64,000 nt of DNA from Macrotis lagotis (lineage: Eukaryota; Chordata; Mammalia; Peramelemorphia; Peramelidae): NCBI RefSeq assembly GCF_037893015.1, contig NC_133662.1, positions 200,255,050 to 200,319,049 on the forward strand. The letters run 5' to 3'. The position numbers were made by a program, and so were the translations under genes. The notes under the pieces are model-generated. The model was given only the letters and a program-made list of their open reading frames with translations. It had not been told where the DNA came from and ran no database searches. Shown here in pieces: positions 1 to 11,639 of this stretch (the stretch's first letter is position 1; each line of letters begins with the position of its first letter).

Positions 1-310
1 TATAGTGCTCTGCATAGTAACTGCTGATACTGCCGAGTTGAGTTTCTTGGTAGCTGTTCTTCATTCTTGAAGATCAAAATGACATCACTATGTGTGTTTG
101 TGACTGATCAGACCAACACAAGCTTGGAATGTTCTACCAAAGGTCAGGCACAGATAGGCCATGTGAACATTTCACGTGGATTCTCTAAATTTACTTATCT
201 CATGTTTCTTTTGAATTACTATAATTCTGCATTGCTCATAGAACACAGCACCATCTCTGATGAGGGCACACCATGCTGAGAATCCCAGTGTCAGTGTCTC
301 CCATTTGAAA
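1..310 (-). repeat. RTE-like retroposon tail, cut by window start
   Basis: The stretch near 55-100 (a TTCATTCTTGAAGATC-like start followed by a 'gacatcac' motif) resembles the reverse complement of the marsupial RTE-type 3' tail ending in GAAGGACAAACAACAAC. The rest, to about 310, reads like an internal part of the same dispersed family, which I recognise from marsupial genomes. The small open frame at 67-279 lies inside it and is not a gene. The family assignment is from memory and tentative. Confidence 0.45.
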
Positions 311-689
311 GAGGGGAAAAGGGGAGTATGTATAGATGAGAAGAAGAAAATAAAGGAGTCATCTGTATGGCATTAAAGCAAATGACAAGTTCACAGTCCT
401 ACCTCATGGTCAAGGCAGGAGTCAGTGGAGTTCTGGAACTGAGCTGATTATAAAGGAATGAAGTATATTTGATATGTTCATCCCTTAATACTTTGGGAAG
501 ATAAGCTAGGTTCTCATAGAGAAGGTTCTGAAACTGATACAAAGAGAGAGAGAGAGAGACAAAAGTCAAAGATGAAGAAGGAATGTATTCCAGGAATCAG
601 CAACAACTCTTGTGAATCTACAAGGATGTAAAATGAAATATCAAATTTAGGCTGAAAATCTACTTTGAATAAACTACAGCATATAAGTA
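311..689. other. No recognisable feature
   Basis: Unassigned AT-rich sequence. A short (GA)n run lies near 545-560. I see no coding signal. Confidence 0.5.
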
Positions 690-777
690 CATAATAATAG
701 CTAACATTTCAAACCAAGGCAAAGCTTGAGTGACTTGCCCAGGTCATATAGTTAGTATTGGAGACAAGATTTAAACT
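690..777 (-). repeat. MIR/CORE-SINE relic
   Basis: It contains degraded CORE-SINE landmarks in reverse orientation: 'taatagctaacattt', 'gtgacttgcccaggtca' and 'atttaaactcag'. A young SINE interrupts it directly downstream. Confidence 0.5.
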
Positions 778-962
778 CAGATTCTTGGGGCAGCTAGGTG
801 GCACAGTAGATAGAGAGCACTGGCCCTGGAATCAGGAGTACTTGAGTTCAAATGTGGCCTCAGACACTTAATAATTACCTAGCTGTGTGACCTTGGGCAA
901 GCCACTTAACCCCATTGCCTTGCAAAAACTAAAAAAACAAAAACCAAAAAACCCAGATTCTT
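778..962 (+). repeat. Young tRNA-derived SINE with 9-bp TSD
   Basis: The SINE body is 787-953. It starts at GGGGCAGCTAGGTGG, has a B-box-like GTTCAAAT, and ends CCTTGCAAAAACT plus an A-rich tail. It is flanked by perfect CAGATTCTT duplications at 778-786 and 954-962, marking target-primed insertion. It landed in an older MIR-like relic. The open frame at 887-1120 is a by-product of its tail. Confidence 0.9.
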
Positions 963-1014
963 TTAATTCCAAGCCTATGACTCCATCCACTATATTATCT
1001 ATTGTAAAAGTTGT

Positions 1015-1870
1015 AAATGTATGTCAGATCCAGATTGTGGAAAGTCTCAAATGCCATGCTAAGAAGCTTATCTTCTATCTTGGAGGAAATTGTGAGCTAC
1101 TGAATATTTTTGAGCCATAAGTTACATAGTGAAATTCTGCTTTAAGATTATTTAGCCTATTGTACTGGGAAAGATAGGAATCAAAGTATTCAATCTGGAA
1201 GTTATTATGATAATACAGGTAAGAAAAAGGGGCCTAAACTAAGATGTGGTCATATGAGTTATGGAAGATAATTATTGCAATAAAATCTGTAGATATACAA
1301 TTGATGAGACTTGGTAATTGATTATATGTGTTGAGGAAGCTGAGGAAAGAGAGAAGAGTCCAAGATTATATATAGCTAGGTGATTAGGAGAATGATTGTT
1401 CTTTCAACAGAAACAGTGAAGTTTGGAGGAAGCATGATTTTAGGGAGGGGAAAGTGATGAGTTACATTGTGTATATATTGAATTTCTTCTGAGAGCAGGT
1501 GGATATGTGGGGATTAAACCCTAGAATTCAAGGCAGAAAGAGAGGTAGGGGAGGGAGAGGTTGGACTTGATGTAACAGATTTAGTAATCATCTCTGTAGA
1601 CATTGATCATTTAACCTATGAAACAAATCGTATCACCTGGAAAAAAAACTTGCTAAAGGAAAGAGAAGAGATTTCAAGACAAATCTTTGAGGGATACACA
1701 CTTAAGGTGGAAGATGGATGATTACTTAACAAAGGACACTAAGAAGCAGTCTGATAGGAGACCCATGAAATAATAATGTCATGGTAGCTCTAGTGGGAAA
1801 GAGTATCAAGAAGAAGGAAGTGGCCATCAATGTCAAAATCTGCAGAAAATTCAAAAAAAAACCATGAGGA
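1015..1870 (-). repeat. Old L2 LINE fragment
   Basis: Reading on the plus strand there is a degraded series typical of reverse-oriented L2 ORF2 3' sequence: 'tctcaaatgccatgc', 'gaggaaattgtgagctac', 'agtccaagatt', and a block around 1800-1830 resembling 'gaaggaagtggccatcaatgtcaa'-type text. Decay is heavy and no frame survives. L2 is a CR1-clade LINE, extinct in many lineages. The family call is by pattern memory. Confidence 0.55.
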
Positions 1871-2124
1871 CAAAGAGTCACAGCATTTATTAAGTTAAGA
1901 AAATATTGATAAACTTTTAAAGAACCATTTTAGTTAAGACTGGACTCTTCTCCCTCTCAATCAAATGATCACACCACATTTGTTTTCAGATAGTTGATAG
2001 ATGGATTCATAATATACCTATTCTAATGCTCACATAAAACTTTATCATTTCAGAATCATAAATTTCAATTAAACAGATCCTGAGAAATGAACTAGTTTGA
2101 TGTTTATCTGAAAAAAATCAACAA

Positions 2125-2280
2125 AACTTAACAAGACACCTGAGTAGACATCCAGTCTTTGCTTGGAGACCCCCAGTGAAAGACAATTGAGTATATTTTG
2201 AGGAAATCCATGAGAACCATTTAAATCATTAAGAAAATTTCCACTAACTTGAACCTAAATATGCTTCTTTATAGAGGAAT
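2125..2280 (-). repeat. L3/CR1-like LINE fragment, reverse
   Basis: The phrases 'acatccagtctttgcttgg', 'agacccccagtga' and 'cacttgaacctaaat'-like text match the reverse complement of the 3' end of mammalian L3 (CR1 clade). It is strongly decayed and non-coding. Confidence 0.5.
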
Positions 2281-2284
2281 TCAT

Positions 2285-2420
2285 TTAATTAGTCCACAAA
2301 CTTTTATTAAATGCTACCTGTATGCTTGGTACTATATTAGGTACTAAGGATACAAAGACAAAAAATTATGACTTGCTCTCAAGAAGCTTACATTGTACTG
2401 GGGAGACCTGCACATATATT
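2285..2420. repeat. Old dispersed repeat, 'tattaaatgctacctgt' type
   Basis: It carries the common motif series 'cttttattaaatgc', 'ggtactaaggatacaaaga' and 'ctctcaagaagcttaca', found in many old mammalian repeats. A related copy lies at about 10490-10620. I cannot assign the exact family. Confidence 0.45.
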
Positions 2421-2509
2421 AATTGTTTGTCACCATAAGTTAGAATTGGGAGAAAATAGAAGGTACAAAGAAAATGATTTGGTCTCAATAAAAAGGAAAA
2501 TTTCCAACT

Positions 2510-2670
2510 ATTCAAAATTGGAATAGAATATCTGAAGAGCTAGTAAACACTTCCTCAGTACACTTTTCAAACAAAAAAGTTGGATAATCACGTGTGCTGT
2601 ATGTTGTAGAGGGATTCCAGTTCAGGACTGGGGAGTCTCTGAGGTCCCTTCTAAAGCTATGAATTTGTGA
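2510..2670 (+). repeat. L3/CR1-like LINE 3' end
   Basis: The phrases 'cttcctcagtac', 'gttgtagagggattcc' and 'tctctgaggtcccttct' follow the 3' end of L3 in order. The same signature recurs at 40966-41075. Confidence 0.55.
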
Positions 2671-3150
2671 AAGGTCTCTGAGGTCCAGAAAGATTAAGTG
2701 AGCTACCCAAGTTCACCCAGTGAATAAGAGAGCTGGAAGAGCAGCCCAGATGCTCCAGTTCCAAGTTCAGCTCTTTTTTCCCACTCTTCACTATAGGGCA
2801 CTAAAGTTAAGAAGGTTTGAAGTTATATTGTTAGAGGGGTTTTCAAATTGAATTCCTTGAAGAAGATAGCAAGGAATCAAGCAGAGCATAAGACTATGAA
2901 CCACCTACTAAAGTCCAGGAGATCAGGAGAATAAACAAAAGAATGGCAGATAACAATAGATTAAAGGAAGGTGGATATGTGGATTCCATGGATCTCAGAA
3001 ATGGAAACTCACTGAAGACTAGTGAAAGAAATCTGCAATAAGGAACTAGAATTATACCTGTCTCTATTTGTTACCCTTGATCCCATGAGTCAGAATGAAT
3101 GGGAGAAGTAGTATTACTTAAAGAGAGATAATATGGATATGGGACCAACA
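2671..3150. other. MIR-like relic then unassigned sequence
   Basis: 2685-2795 looks like a reverse MIR/CORE-SINE ('gattaagtgagctaccc', 'cactcttcactata'). The remainder to 3150 shows nothing I can identify. Confidence 0.4.
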
Positions 3151-3159
3151 AGATTTTCA

Positions 3160-3350
3160 ATGAATATGACTAGCATGGAAATGTTTTGCATGACTGCCCA
3201 TATATAATATGTATCAAATTATTTGCCTTCTCAATGGGTAGTGGGGAGGGTGGAAAAAATTTAGAACTCAAAAAGATTTTAAATGAATGTTAAAAAATTG
3301 TTTTACATGAAATTGTGGGGAGGGATAATATATTTGTTTTTAAAAAAAAT
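3160..3350 (+). repeat. L1 3' UTR fragment
   Basis: It carries the marsupial L1 tail series 'atggaaatgttttgcatg', 'ttgccttctcaatggg', 'agaactcaaaaagatttta' and 'ttgttttacatg', then an A-rich end near 3340-3350. It is a heavily 5'-truncated copy with no ORF2 left. Confidence 0.7.
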
Positions 3351-3384
3351 AAACCATGTCCCAGGGTCAAGAAAATATATTATA

Positions 3385-3538
3385 GGGGCGGCTAGGTGGC
3401 GTAGTGGATAAAGCACCGGCCCTGGAGTCAGGAGTACCTGGGTTCAAATCAGGTCTCAGACACTTAATAATTACCTAGCTGTGTGGCCTTGGGCAAGCCA
3501 CTTAACCCTGTTTGCCTTGCAAAAAAAAAAAAAAAAAA
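3385..3538 (+). repeat. Young tRNA-derived SINE
   Basis: Full-length body from GGGGCGGCTAGGTGG to a pure A tail of about 18. The A-box region (TGGCGTAGTGG) and B-box-like GGTTCAAATC are readable. I cannot see a clean duplication at the ends. Confidence 0.9.
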
Positions 3539-3539
3539 G

Positions 3540-5400
3540 AAATGAATTCAATGAATTCAGAGATCACTCATCTCTAAAGAGCAAAAATATTATGAGCAAA
3601 TTAAGTTGATTAGTGTATATTTTGTTATGGATAGCATCAATATTTCACACAGTACCATCAAGTCAAGAGGAGGGGGAGAAAGAAAATGGAAAGGGATGGG
3701 AGGGAACAGGGAAAAACGAGCTAAGAGGGGAAAAATTAACTCAACATTGTTTTCATAGCACTTGTTCCTGAACATAGTATATCCTCTGAATAGTTTTGCA
3801 AGAATAATTAAATGGATATTTTTATTTTAGAAATATTTGCCAACTTCAATTCTAACAAAACTTTTCAACTCAAATGAACCCTAATAACTGGTTAACTTTT
3901 TACATTGTAATATGAAAAAATTTTGTCACTCAAAATTCTAGTGACCTAGTGATCATTCAGGGATTCATTCTATAGAACATAAATTAATTTTTTTAGCAGA
4001 GTGTTTCTTTTAAGCTCCTGAGTTCTCTTTAAATGACTGTTGAGTTGCTAAAAGTCACCAGAAAATTATCTGTGCTGGTTCTAATGTTGCTAAGTAACTA
4101 CTTGACTTAACAAATTTTGGCTCAGTACATCAAAATTTAGAACTGTAAGGGACCTCTAGGATAATCTAGTCTAACCTTGTCATTTTAAATATCAGGTAAC
4201 TAAATATGATTATTGCATTCAGGCCACTGCTGAGAAATTTCTCAATATGTCATTTATGTCCATTTGTGCATCAGCATATGTACATGGAACTTAAACTATT
4301 AATGTGATTTGCACAATTCATTTATTTTGCTAATAGATATAGTGTTTTGTCCCTGGAAACTAGCAGAACAAAGAATATGTTACAGCGACAACAATCTAAC
4401 ACTTTTTCTATTGAAAGAGAAAAGTACTGTCATAAGGATTATCAACTTTTCATTACAATTTTTAAAAAGAAAAATATTGTGGAAGGTAAAAGGGAGTAGC
4501 AGTCCCTCTCCCCTTCAGGTCTGACTTCAGCAGACCATCAGATTGGAGGTGGCTGCTATTTATCCCCCATTACACAAGGCTGTTCCCAAAACTGAATTTC
4601 ATTTAGTATAAATAGAGGTGACAACTTCCAATTTCCACAGAAAGTAGAAATGTCAAATTTTAGTAGGCCTCTACTACTATTCTGATAAGATGGATGGTCC
4701 AGATGTACCCAGAAAAGATTTTTCATTTCACAGTATAGCTTGTTTCTTGACAGATAACCGGAAGTCACAGATATTTCTGGGAAGATTGGTATTATGTTAT
4801 TGTTGGGGGGGGGGTGGTTCTGGTAATCTGTTTATGGAAATTAGCAGGGGCTGATGACACCAGTAATGGTGAGAAAGCAAGAAAAATGTTATTAGAAAAA
4901 TCAGATGGCATCAAGCCAATAGAACTGTGTCTATGACAGTCTGTAAGAAGGAACTCTATATGGTAGGAAATGGAAAGCTGATCCATCCTTGGAGCTTGAT
5001 ATCCTAAAGAAATGTCTGTCTCTAATAAACCAAAGTCCCCTCAAAGGTGATTGCTTCTGGCTTCTAGCTTCAGTAAGTAACCAAGGCAGTCTTAAGTATC
5101 AGGAAAAAAGAGAAGGAGGGAGCACAGTATTTCTTTCCAACAAATGAACTCTTCAATTCTCCATATCACAGCATTTGTCTCAGCTGCTAGCAACGGTCAG
5201 ATGTAAGTGAAAAACACTTTATATCCAGGTGTCTAAACCTGGCAAATGCTGGTTCTTTACGCTTATGTGATTGGAGTAAAGGAAGCCAATGGAAACTATA
5301 AGTATAGTATTTAATGAGCTGTCATCATGTTTTCCTTAACTGACTTCTGATTTGAGATATTAGATTTTTACCTTTGTGTAACTTACTTATATTCTTAAAA
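3540..5400. other. No gene found; one small MIR-like relic
   Basis: Mostly unassigned AT-rich DNA. A short reverse MIR-type piece lies near 4130-4200 ('agaactgtaagggacctct'). There is a run of 10 G near 4805-4814. The open frames here (60-72 codons) have no recognisable protein signature. Confidence 0.4.
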
Positions 5401-5407
5401 TTAGATT

Positions 5408-5935
5408 TGCTGTGGGAAGTCTATGAAGCAGTAAATAGAGTCCTGGACTTGAAATCAAGAAGACCTGAGTTTAAAGCCTGCCTGAGATACTTCCTAGATG
5501 TGTGGACCTAGGCAAGGGGCAGCTAGGGGCAATGGATAGAGCACTAGCTTTGGAGTCAGGAGCACAGGAATTCGAATTCATACTCAGAGACGAGACACTT
5601 ATTAGCTGTGTGACCTTGGGCAAGTCATCTAACCCTGATTGTCTCGTATCCAGATCCATCTCCAGTTGCCCTGATTCATATCTGACCACTGAACTCAGAT
5701 GACTCTGAAGGAGACAGTGAGGCTAGTGACTCAGCATAGCGCCCCCCCAATCCAATATATGTGCTTATCATGATATCTCCTCCCTGATGTCATGGTTTTC
5801 TTCAAGAATGAAGGACGAGCATCCTAGGTAAGTCATTTAATCTTATGCCTCCATTTCATCTTTTAAAATGAGAGTGTTGGATTAATTGACCTCTAAGCTC
5901 CTTTAAATCTCTGAATTTATGATTCTATGATGGGG
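5408..5935 (+). repeat. Old CORE-SINE split by a later SINE
   Basis: The two halves of one old SINE are 5408-5506 (ending 'agatgtgtgga') and about 5832-5935 (starting 'gtcatttaatc', with the 'ttggattaattgacctc' tail). They are separated by the element at 5516-5822. They read through in order if the insert is removed. Confidence 0.65.
5507..5831 (+). repeat. Long SINE with RTE-type tail, nested
   Basis: The head at 5516 is GGGGCAGCTAGG, followed by 'gtgtgaccttgggcaagtca'. From about 5650 it changes into the RTE-like tail ('ctgattcatatctgacc', 'gatgtcatggttttcttc', 'gaatgaaggacgag'). Flanks CCTAGGCAA (5507-5515) and CCTAGGTAA (5823-5831) form a 9-bp duplication with one mismatch. Two opposing frames at 5471-5702 are shadows of this element. 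Confidence 0.75.
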
Positions 5936-5939
5936 ACCT

Positions 5940-6617
5940 CAATCCTAATGAGTGGTTTGGCCATATTTGAAGAAATGTTTAAAAACAACTAGTCTAGCTG
6001 AAAGTCATCTCGGGGATGCATGTTGAAACTAGCCTGGACAATTACTATGTCTCATGGGTAGTGCTTCAGCTACCCAGACAGAAAATAATCTTCAAATCTA
6101 AAGATTACCTCATATTGAACTGATCACATAACCTCACCAGCTGCTTCATAATCCTCTCCCTGCCCAACAACCCTGAAAGACTGTAAAATGTAATTTCACA
6201 ACCTCTTGGGTTTGTATCCCTGTAAACACAATGCCAAATGTCTCCAGCTCTTCCTTGGCAAATAAAACTACAAGACAGCATAAGCAGCATTATATGAAGT
6301 CACTGCCTGGAGGAATCCTCAGTTTTGTTACCCCTTTTTTGCTTCTTTCAGGGTTAATTCCCAGTTCAAAAATTTGTCCTATATTCTTGACCCTTTTCAG
6401 CTACAAAAGTTCTAGGGAAGGTGGGGATACAGAATCAAATGGACATTTAGACTAAATTTAGTCCAAAGACTAAAATTCCTTTAGGAAAATAGCCTTTAAT
6501 TCTACAGTTAGAGGTGAGAGTGGAGGATTGAATACCTTGAAATAAAATACTTCATTGAAAAAGTAACTCATTGACTTAAATTATTTGGAAAATTTCCACT
6601 AAGCTATAAATAATATA
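5940..6617. other. No recognisable feature
   Basis: Unassigned sequence. The two short overlapping frames (6105-6455, opposite strands) show no motif I know. Confidence 0.4.
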
Positions 6618-6960
6618 GGTATCTTTTTTTAAAAAAAATATTTCCTGTTATTTTTTGTGCCTAAGACACCTTCATTTTCAATGTGTTTCTACTCAATCTC
6701 CTCCCCTAATAGCTTTCCCTAATAAGAAAGAATTAGGTGAGTAGTTCACTAAAACTAGCCAATACATCATTTGAGTCTCTCTGTAGATGCAATATTCCAA
6801 ATCCATAGTTCCCTACCACTGCAAAAAAGAGAGTTGGAGGGAGGGATCATTTTTCTACTCTCTTTTTCAGGACCCAGCTAGATCATCTTAACTATCTGGT
6901 GATCAACTTGGGGTTTTTTGGTCTTTCTGTCTTATTTTGTTGTAATCATTGGGTAAATTG
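6618..6960 (-). repeat. L1 3' UTR fragment, reverse
   Basis: In reverse orientation it carries the L1 tail series 'aatacatcatttgagtc', 'gcaatattccaaatcca', 'ccaccactgcaaaa'-like text and 'tttcaggacccagctagatc'. It starts at a T-rich end (6627-6650) corresponding to the poly-A. No coding part remains. Confidence 0.6.
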
Positions 6961-8355
6961 TTTTGTTGATTGTATGAGGTCCCTATTGTTTAAATTGAGA
7001 GAGAGGGGAAAGAAAGCAACCAAGGCACCCAAATGAGATTGGAGAGACAAAGAAAGAAGGGTCTAAAGAAAAATGTGAACTTGATCATAATTTGGCCTAG
7101 GGCAAGCCTTCTTGCTCTAATGTGTTTGCCTCCCCTACATCCTGTTTGTAGCTTTTAAATTGAATCAGGTTTATCTTATTAAATCTGACAAAGAACAGCT
7201 GCCACATTTATAATTAAAATCTAGGGCTTAGTGGAAGCTGACACTGAGTGGTCAGTTTTTTTAGAGAGGTGGAGCAGAAACAAGAAGCCAGTTAGGTCAA
7301 CCTCTTATTGTAGTGCAGGCATTTTGGCAGGTGGTCTGTGAGTCATCATCTCCACAACTGGGAACTAGCCCTTTGCATGAAAGGAAGACAAAATCAAAAA
7401 TGCTCTTTATTCCAAAGCTAGATAGTGAATGAGGTGGTGAGAACTCCTCTATTCTTCTAACCAACAACCCTGCAAAACTTTAATTAGAAGGAATTTAAAA
7501 AATAAGGAAGCAGGGAATTCTTTCTTTCTTTTCTTACTCTGGTACCAATGATTACTTGAAACTCATTAATTGAATTAATTGAATCTCAAAGAGCTCGTGG
7601 CTCATTAATAGGGTTCCCAAAGAATGATAGCTAAAGGTCAGATTCAGACCACTGAATCCTTAACTGTCAACATTGCTACTACTCCCCCAGGACTTGGGTG
7701 GCCCCCAGACTTCCACTCTTTCTCTTATTTACTCAATAGCCTTCCTCAGTGATGAATCTGTAACACTAGCATATTCAGACTAGTCATCTAGTTCAGTTAG
7801 AAATTAGATTGTTGGACTACCAAGTTCCACTACAGTTCTGGGATTCAGTTATTCATTTTAGCTTGAGGTTTTTAGCCACAGGATATAAAAAAAAATGGTC
7901 AAGGTATCTGGTACCAGAGGCACCAAGTGCTGCTTTGGAATCTAGTTGAAAGAATAAGGCTTAGAGATTCCTCCATGCTGGATCCCTCTAACTAGTCCTC
8001 TGTCTTTTGCTGCCTACCTTTCTAAGAAGTCTATCTTCTTACTTTAACCCAAATCCCCAGACTCTCTTCCTTCAAATCAATTCTCTTAGACTGTTGACTG
8101 AAAAAGCATTCTGTCTTATCCTTATTCCATGATTCTTTTGAGTGTCTAAACTTTTGGACTCAGTTTCCACTGCAGCAGATGCTGCCACTATACTCTTCTT
8201 GATCCTAACCTTTCTAGTTCCCCATGTCTTTACCATTCTTGCTAGGATTTTTGGATTTCTCAGATTTTTCTCCTTGCCTCTTGTTAATAGTCTTTCTTCA
8301 CCATCATGCTAGGGTTTAACCTTATCTTTTATTCATTGATGTCTACATTTTATTT
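6961..8355. other. No recognisable feature
   Basis: Nearly 1.4 kb without an element or gene I can identify. It includes a pyrimidine-rich part at about 7970-8340. Confidence 0.4.
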
Positions 8356-8361
8356 TTTCAT

Positions 8362-8545
8362 GACACAGCTAGATATCTCAGTGGAGAGTGTACTAGACTT
8401 GCAGTTAGGAAGACCTGATTTTAAATCTTACCAGAGCCACTTAATAATTATGTGATCCTCTGTAAGTCATTTAACCTTTCTATGAGTATCAAAGTGCTTT
8501 GCAAATCATAGTGTGCTATGTAAATGCTAATTATTACTATTATTC
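8362..8545 (+). repeat. Old CORE-SINE with long tail
   Basis: Decayed head 'cagctagatatctcagtgg', B-box region 'gattttaaatctta', 'aagtcatttaacc', then the classic CORE tail 'aaagtgctttgcaaat' and 'tgtaaatgctaattatta'. Confidence 0.65.
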
Positions 8546-8779
8546 CTTATTATTCCTGGGAAAGCATTCAAATGCAGTCATCTATGGGAAATGTACACAT
8601 CTCTAGCTTCCAATACTCTGGGGAGAGCTTGAAAAATCCTGGAGAACTACTGGAGTACCACAAAATTGAAAGAGAGCACTTATGGCCAATTCCTTGGCAT
8701 TTCAGACTCATTCATGTATGCTTGCAAACAAGACAGAGAAATGTTGAGAATATGGAAGCACAGTCTGGTAGTCTTGGAG

Positions 8780-9530
8780 CAGGTTAAATGGTTGGAAACC
8801 AAGAGTTCCAATCAGTGATACAATGTCATCTTGGAAAGGAAATCTCCAGTGGGGAATTCCAGCAATCTCAATTTGACCCTGTGCTATTTTATATTATCAT
8901 ATATCATTTAGATAAAAGCATAAATGACACACCCATAAATCTGCTGATGATACAAAGCTGAGAAAAATAGCTAATAGACTAAATGATAAGAGTGGGGAAT
9001 CCAAAGAGGTTTCAAAGGATAGAACTTTGGACTTAAACTAATAAGATAAAGTTGAATAAGAGTGCATATATTGGGGCAGCTAGGTGGCATAGTGGATAAA
9101 GCACCGGCCCTGGAGTCAGGAGTACCTGGGTTCAAATCCGGTCTCAGACACTTAATAATTACCTAGCTGTGTGGCCTTGGGCAAGCCACTTAACCCCATT
9201 TGCCTTGCAAAAATATTAAAAAAAAAAGAGTACATATATTGTCTTAACCTTGAGTTCTAAAAATCAGTGACAGTCAGTCAAAAGGTATTTATGATGGCCT
9301 TCTGTTTTCCAGGCAGAACTAGGGATAGAAGTAGAAAATGCAGGTAAAGAAATGAATAGATAACAATTCATATGATAAAAACCTAGAAATTTTACTGAAA
9401 ATCTAATATGTATAAGGAGTTTGAGATGACAGCCAGGAACATTCACATGATCTTAATCTGTATTATAGAGAGACATCATATCCAAGAATAAGGAGGTAAT
9501 AGTTCCACTGTACTTTGCTTCATTTATTAT
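8780..9530 (+). repeat. L3/CR1 LINE fragment, SINE-interrupted
   Basis: The part before the SINE carries a decayed CR1-clade reverse transcriptase region: 'tttagataaaagcataaat', then 'ctgatgatacaaagctgag', the remnant of the region coding the A-D-D-T-K-L motif. After the SINE at 9073-9225, 'aaggaggtaatagttccac' (about 9489) continues the L3 order. All frames are broken. Confidence 0.6.
9058..9240 (+). repeat. Young tRNA-derived SINE with 15-bp TSD
   Basis: The body is 9073-9225, from GGGGCAGCTAGGTGG to an A-rich tail. Flanks AAGAGTGCATATATT (9058-9072) and AAGAGTACATATATT (9226-9240) differ by one base. It is inserted into the L3 fragment. Confidence 0.92.
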
Positions 9531-10485
9531 CCAGTATTAAAAACATTATCTAGTACTAAGGTTATAAATTTGTTATCTAGAACTAAGATAATAACAAAAT
9601 CTAATAAAAAGTTACCAAGGTTCACTCACAAAGAAGCTGCATTTTCTCAGATAAAGGTATCACAAAGTCAAGTCTAGATAATAGCCAGTCCATTAATCAA
9701 AATCCTTTGTTATGTGAAGCAATTCAGACACACACACACACACACAAACATTGCCCAAACCATGTGCTCTTGGTCCATAAACAGAAATAGATAACTAATA
9801 AATTGTGCCTCAGAAAGAGATGTCTATTTCCAAATCCTTTGAAGTCTAAAAATCTCAGTTCTTTTCATGACTTCATAACATTAGAGCACCTTCCTACAGT
9901 ACTGACTTGAAGATCTGGCAAAAAGTATTTAATAAAAGTTCTAGAGAGAGCAGCCCTATGACAAATCTCTTGGCTTCCTCACAGCCCACATTTTCTCCTC
10001 TTCTCATTCTCTACCTTTCATAATAAAAACAATTCATTAGTCCTTTCCCATGGATTGTTGTAATCCTACCACAGGTGAAAAACAACAGGCTACCAGCCAA
10101 GAGCAGAATTTCTAGTCCTCCCTCAGGGCTAATAGGAATTCCAGCAGAGAAAATTATATTGTTCTTTCTTTGCAAAAATGTGTCATGAGATAGCAGAATT
10201 TGGATTGGGTAATCATCAATTCCACCATTGCAGCTAAATTCCTATAAATGTGTTCTCCATCCATTAATTAGTATGGAAGTAATGTGCACTTGGAAGCTGT
10301 TCCTATTACAGTAAAGAAAAAGAGCAAAGTTTATTCTTGTCTACAGAGGTTTGACCATCATCAAAACCTAGCACTAACTTCCTATCTCTCCCCCTCTTAA
10401 TCCCAGCCTCAGGAATGCCTTCACAACATTTTACTCATTAAGCTCATCATGGGGTCAGGTTTCTGGTTAAAATTTCTTTCATTCC
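9531..10485. other. No gene; short (CA)n
   Basis: A (CA)n microsatellite of about 20 bp lies at 9727-9746. The rest is unassigned AT-rich DNA. Confidence 0.45.
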
Positions 10486-10489
10486 ATTA

Positions 10490-11255
10490 CATCAGATAAT
10501 TACTAAGCACCTACTATATGCAAGGTACTTTATAAAATGCTGGAAATATAATCATAAAAGTTTCTAATCCCTGATCAGAAAGAAGTTTATATTGTAGCAT
10601 GGCATATAATAAATAAATATAATAAGCAGTAAAAAGTGACGGGACAAAGGAATGTCAGATCAAGTACTGAGAAATTTAAAGTGAAAGATCAGTTCTACCT
10701 GGAAGAGGAGAACTCAGTGAAAGTTTAATGGAAGAGGTAAATCTAAATTGGGTCATAAAAAAAAGAGAAGGGATTCAAGGAGTCCCCTGCTTGGTGCCAG
10801 TTGGAGACAGGTTAAAGATTCTCAGAACTTAAAAAGACAACGTAGTTATAAGGGAATGCATCAGCAATAGCACAGAAATGGAAAAAGGCAATGCATGAGT
10901 AGACAACAGATACTGGTCCAGTTTGATTAGAATAAATGAAAAAGAAATGTGACTTGGAATAAAATTTGGAGAGTTTTAAATACTAGAGTTGAGAATTTTA
11001 ATTATATTAAATAAAAAGTCACTGAAGGATTTTTAGTAAACACCTGACCAAGGTGCTTTTCAAAACCTTTCAATCACTTGTGGATCAGAGTGAATTTGTT
11101 AGTTCTATTCTTGTGAATAGGTTTTGAAGGCAAGCAAGAGAGAATGAAGATCCTGATTATTTAAGAGAAGAAGTTAGCAAATTTACTTAACTTGAAACTA
11201 GATGAGGTTATGGTAATCCAATTTGGAGTAGGGAGATAAATTATATTCACTTGAC
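10490..11255. repeat. Old L2-associated dispersed repeat
   Basis: 10490-10620 has 'ttactaagcacctactat', 'caaggtactttataaaatg' and 'gaaagaagtttat'. The following text to 11255 ('cagtttgattagaataaatg', 'gtcactgaaggattttta', 'gatgaggttatggtaatcca') resembles the reverse-L2 series seen at 52020-52420. Too decayed for a firm family call. Confidence 0.4.
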
Positions 11256-11639
11256 TTCAGTGACAGGTTTATTTTTCCTTATCTTTTACTGTGATGTGTA
11301 CAGTTGCTGATTTTCACTTCTATCTCAATTACAAACAGTCCAGAAAGCTCATTTCACCATAAAATCAAAAATAAAGAGTTTCTTACAGAGAAGCAAGTCC
11401 ATAGCCCTTGTCCCCTCCATTGGTTGTTATGCATGAGTATTATGACCAAATGATTTTAACTTAAAATGCACTCAAATCTGACCTTAATATTATCAGGATC
11501 TCAGGATCTTATGATCTTACTTCTGGTCTAACTTCCTATGATAACAGAATTTCTATGGTAAATTGCCTTTTTCTCTGTTTTTTTTTTCTCTTTCTTAATC
11601 CATTTTGTCTTTCTTCCTTCTTTCCTTCCTTTCTTTATT

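Noticed and set aside
787..953. SINE heads as functional tRNA genes
   Set aside because: A- and B-box-like motifs are present, but there is no cloverleaf and each copy has a SINE body and A tail.
5471..5702. Opposing frames of 66-72 codons
   Set aside because: Both fall in the nested SINE pair.
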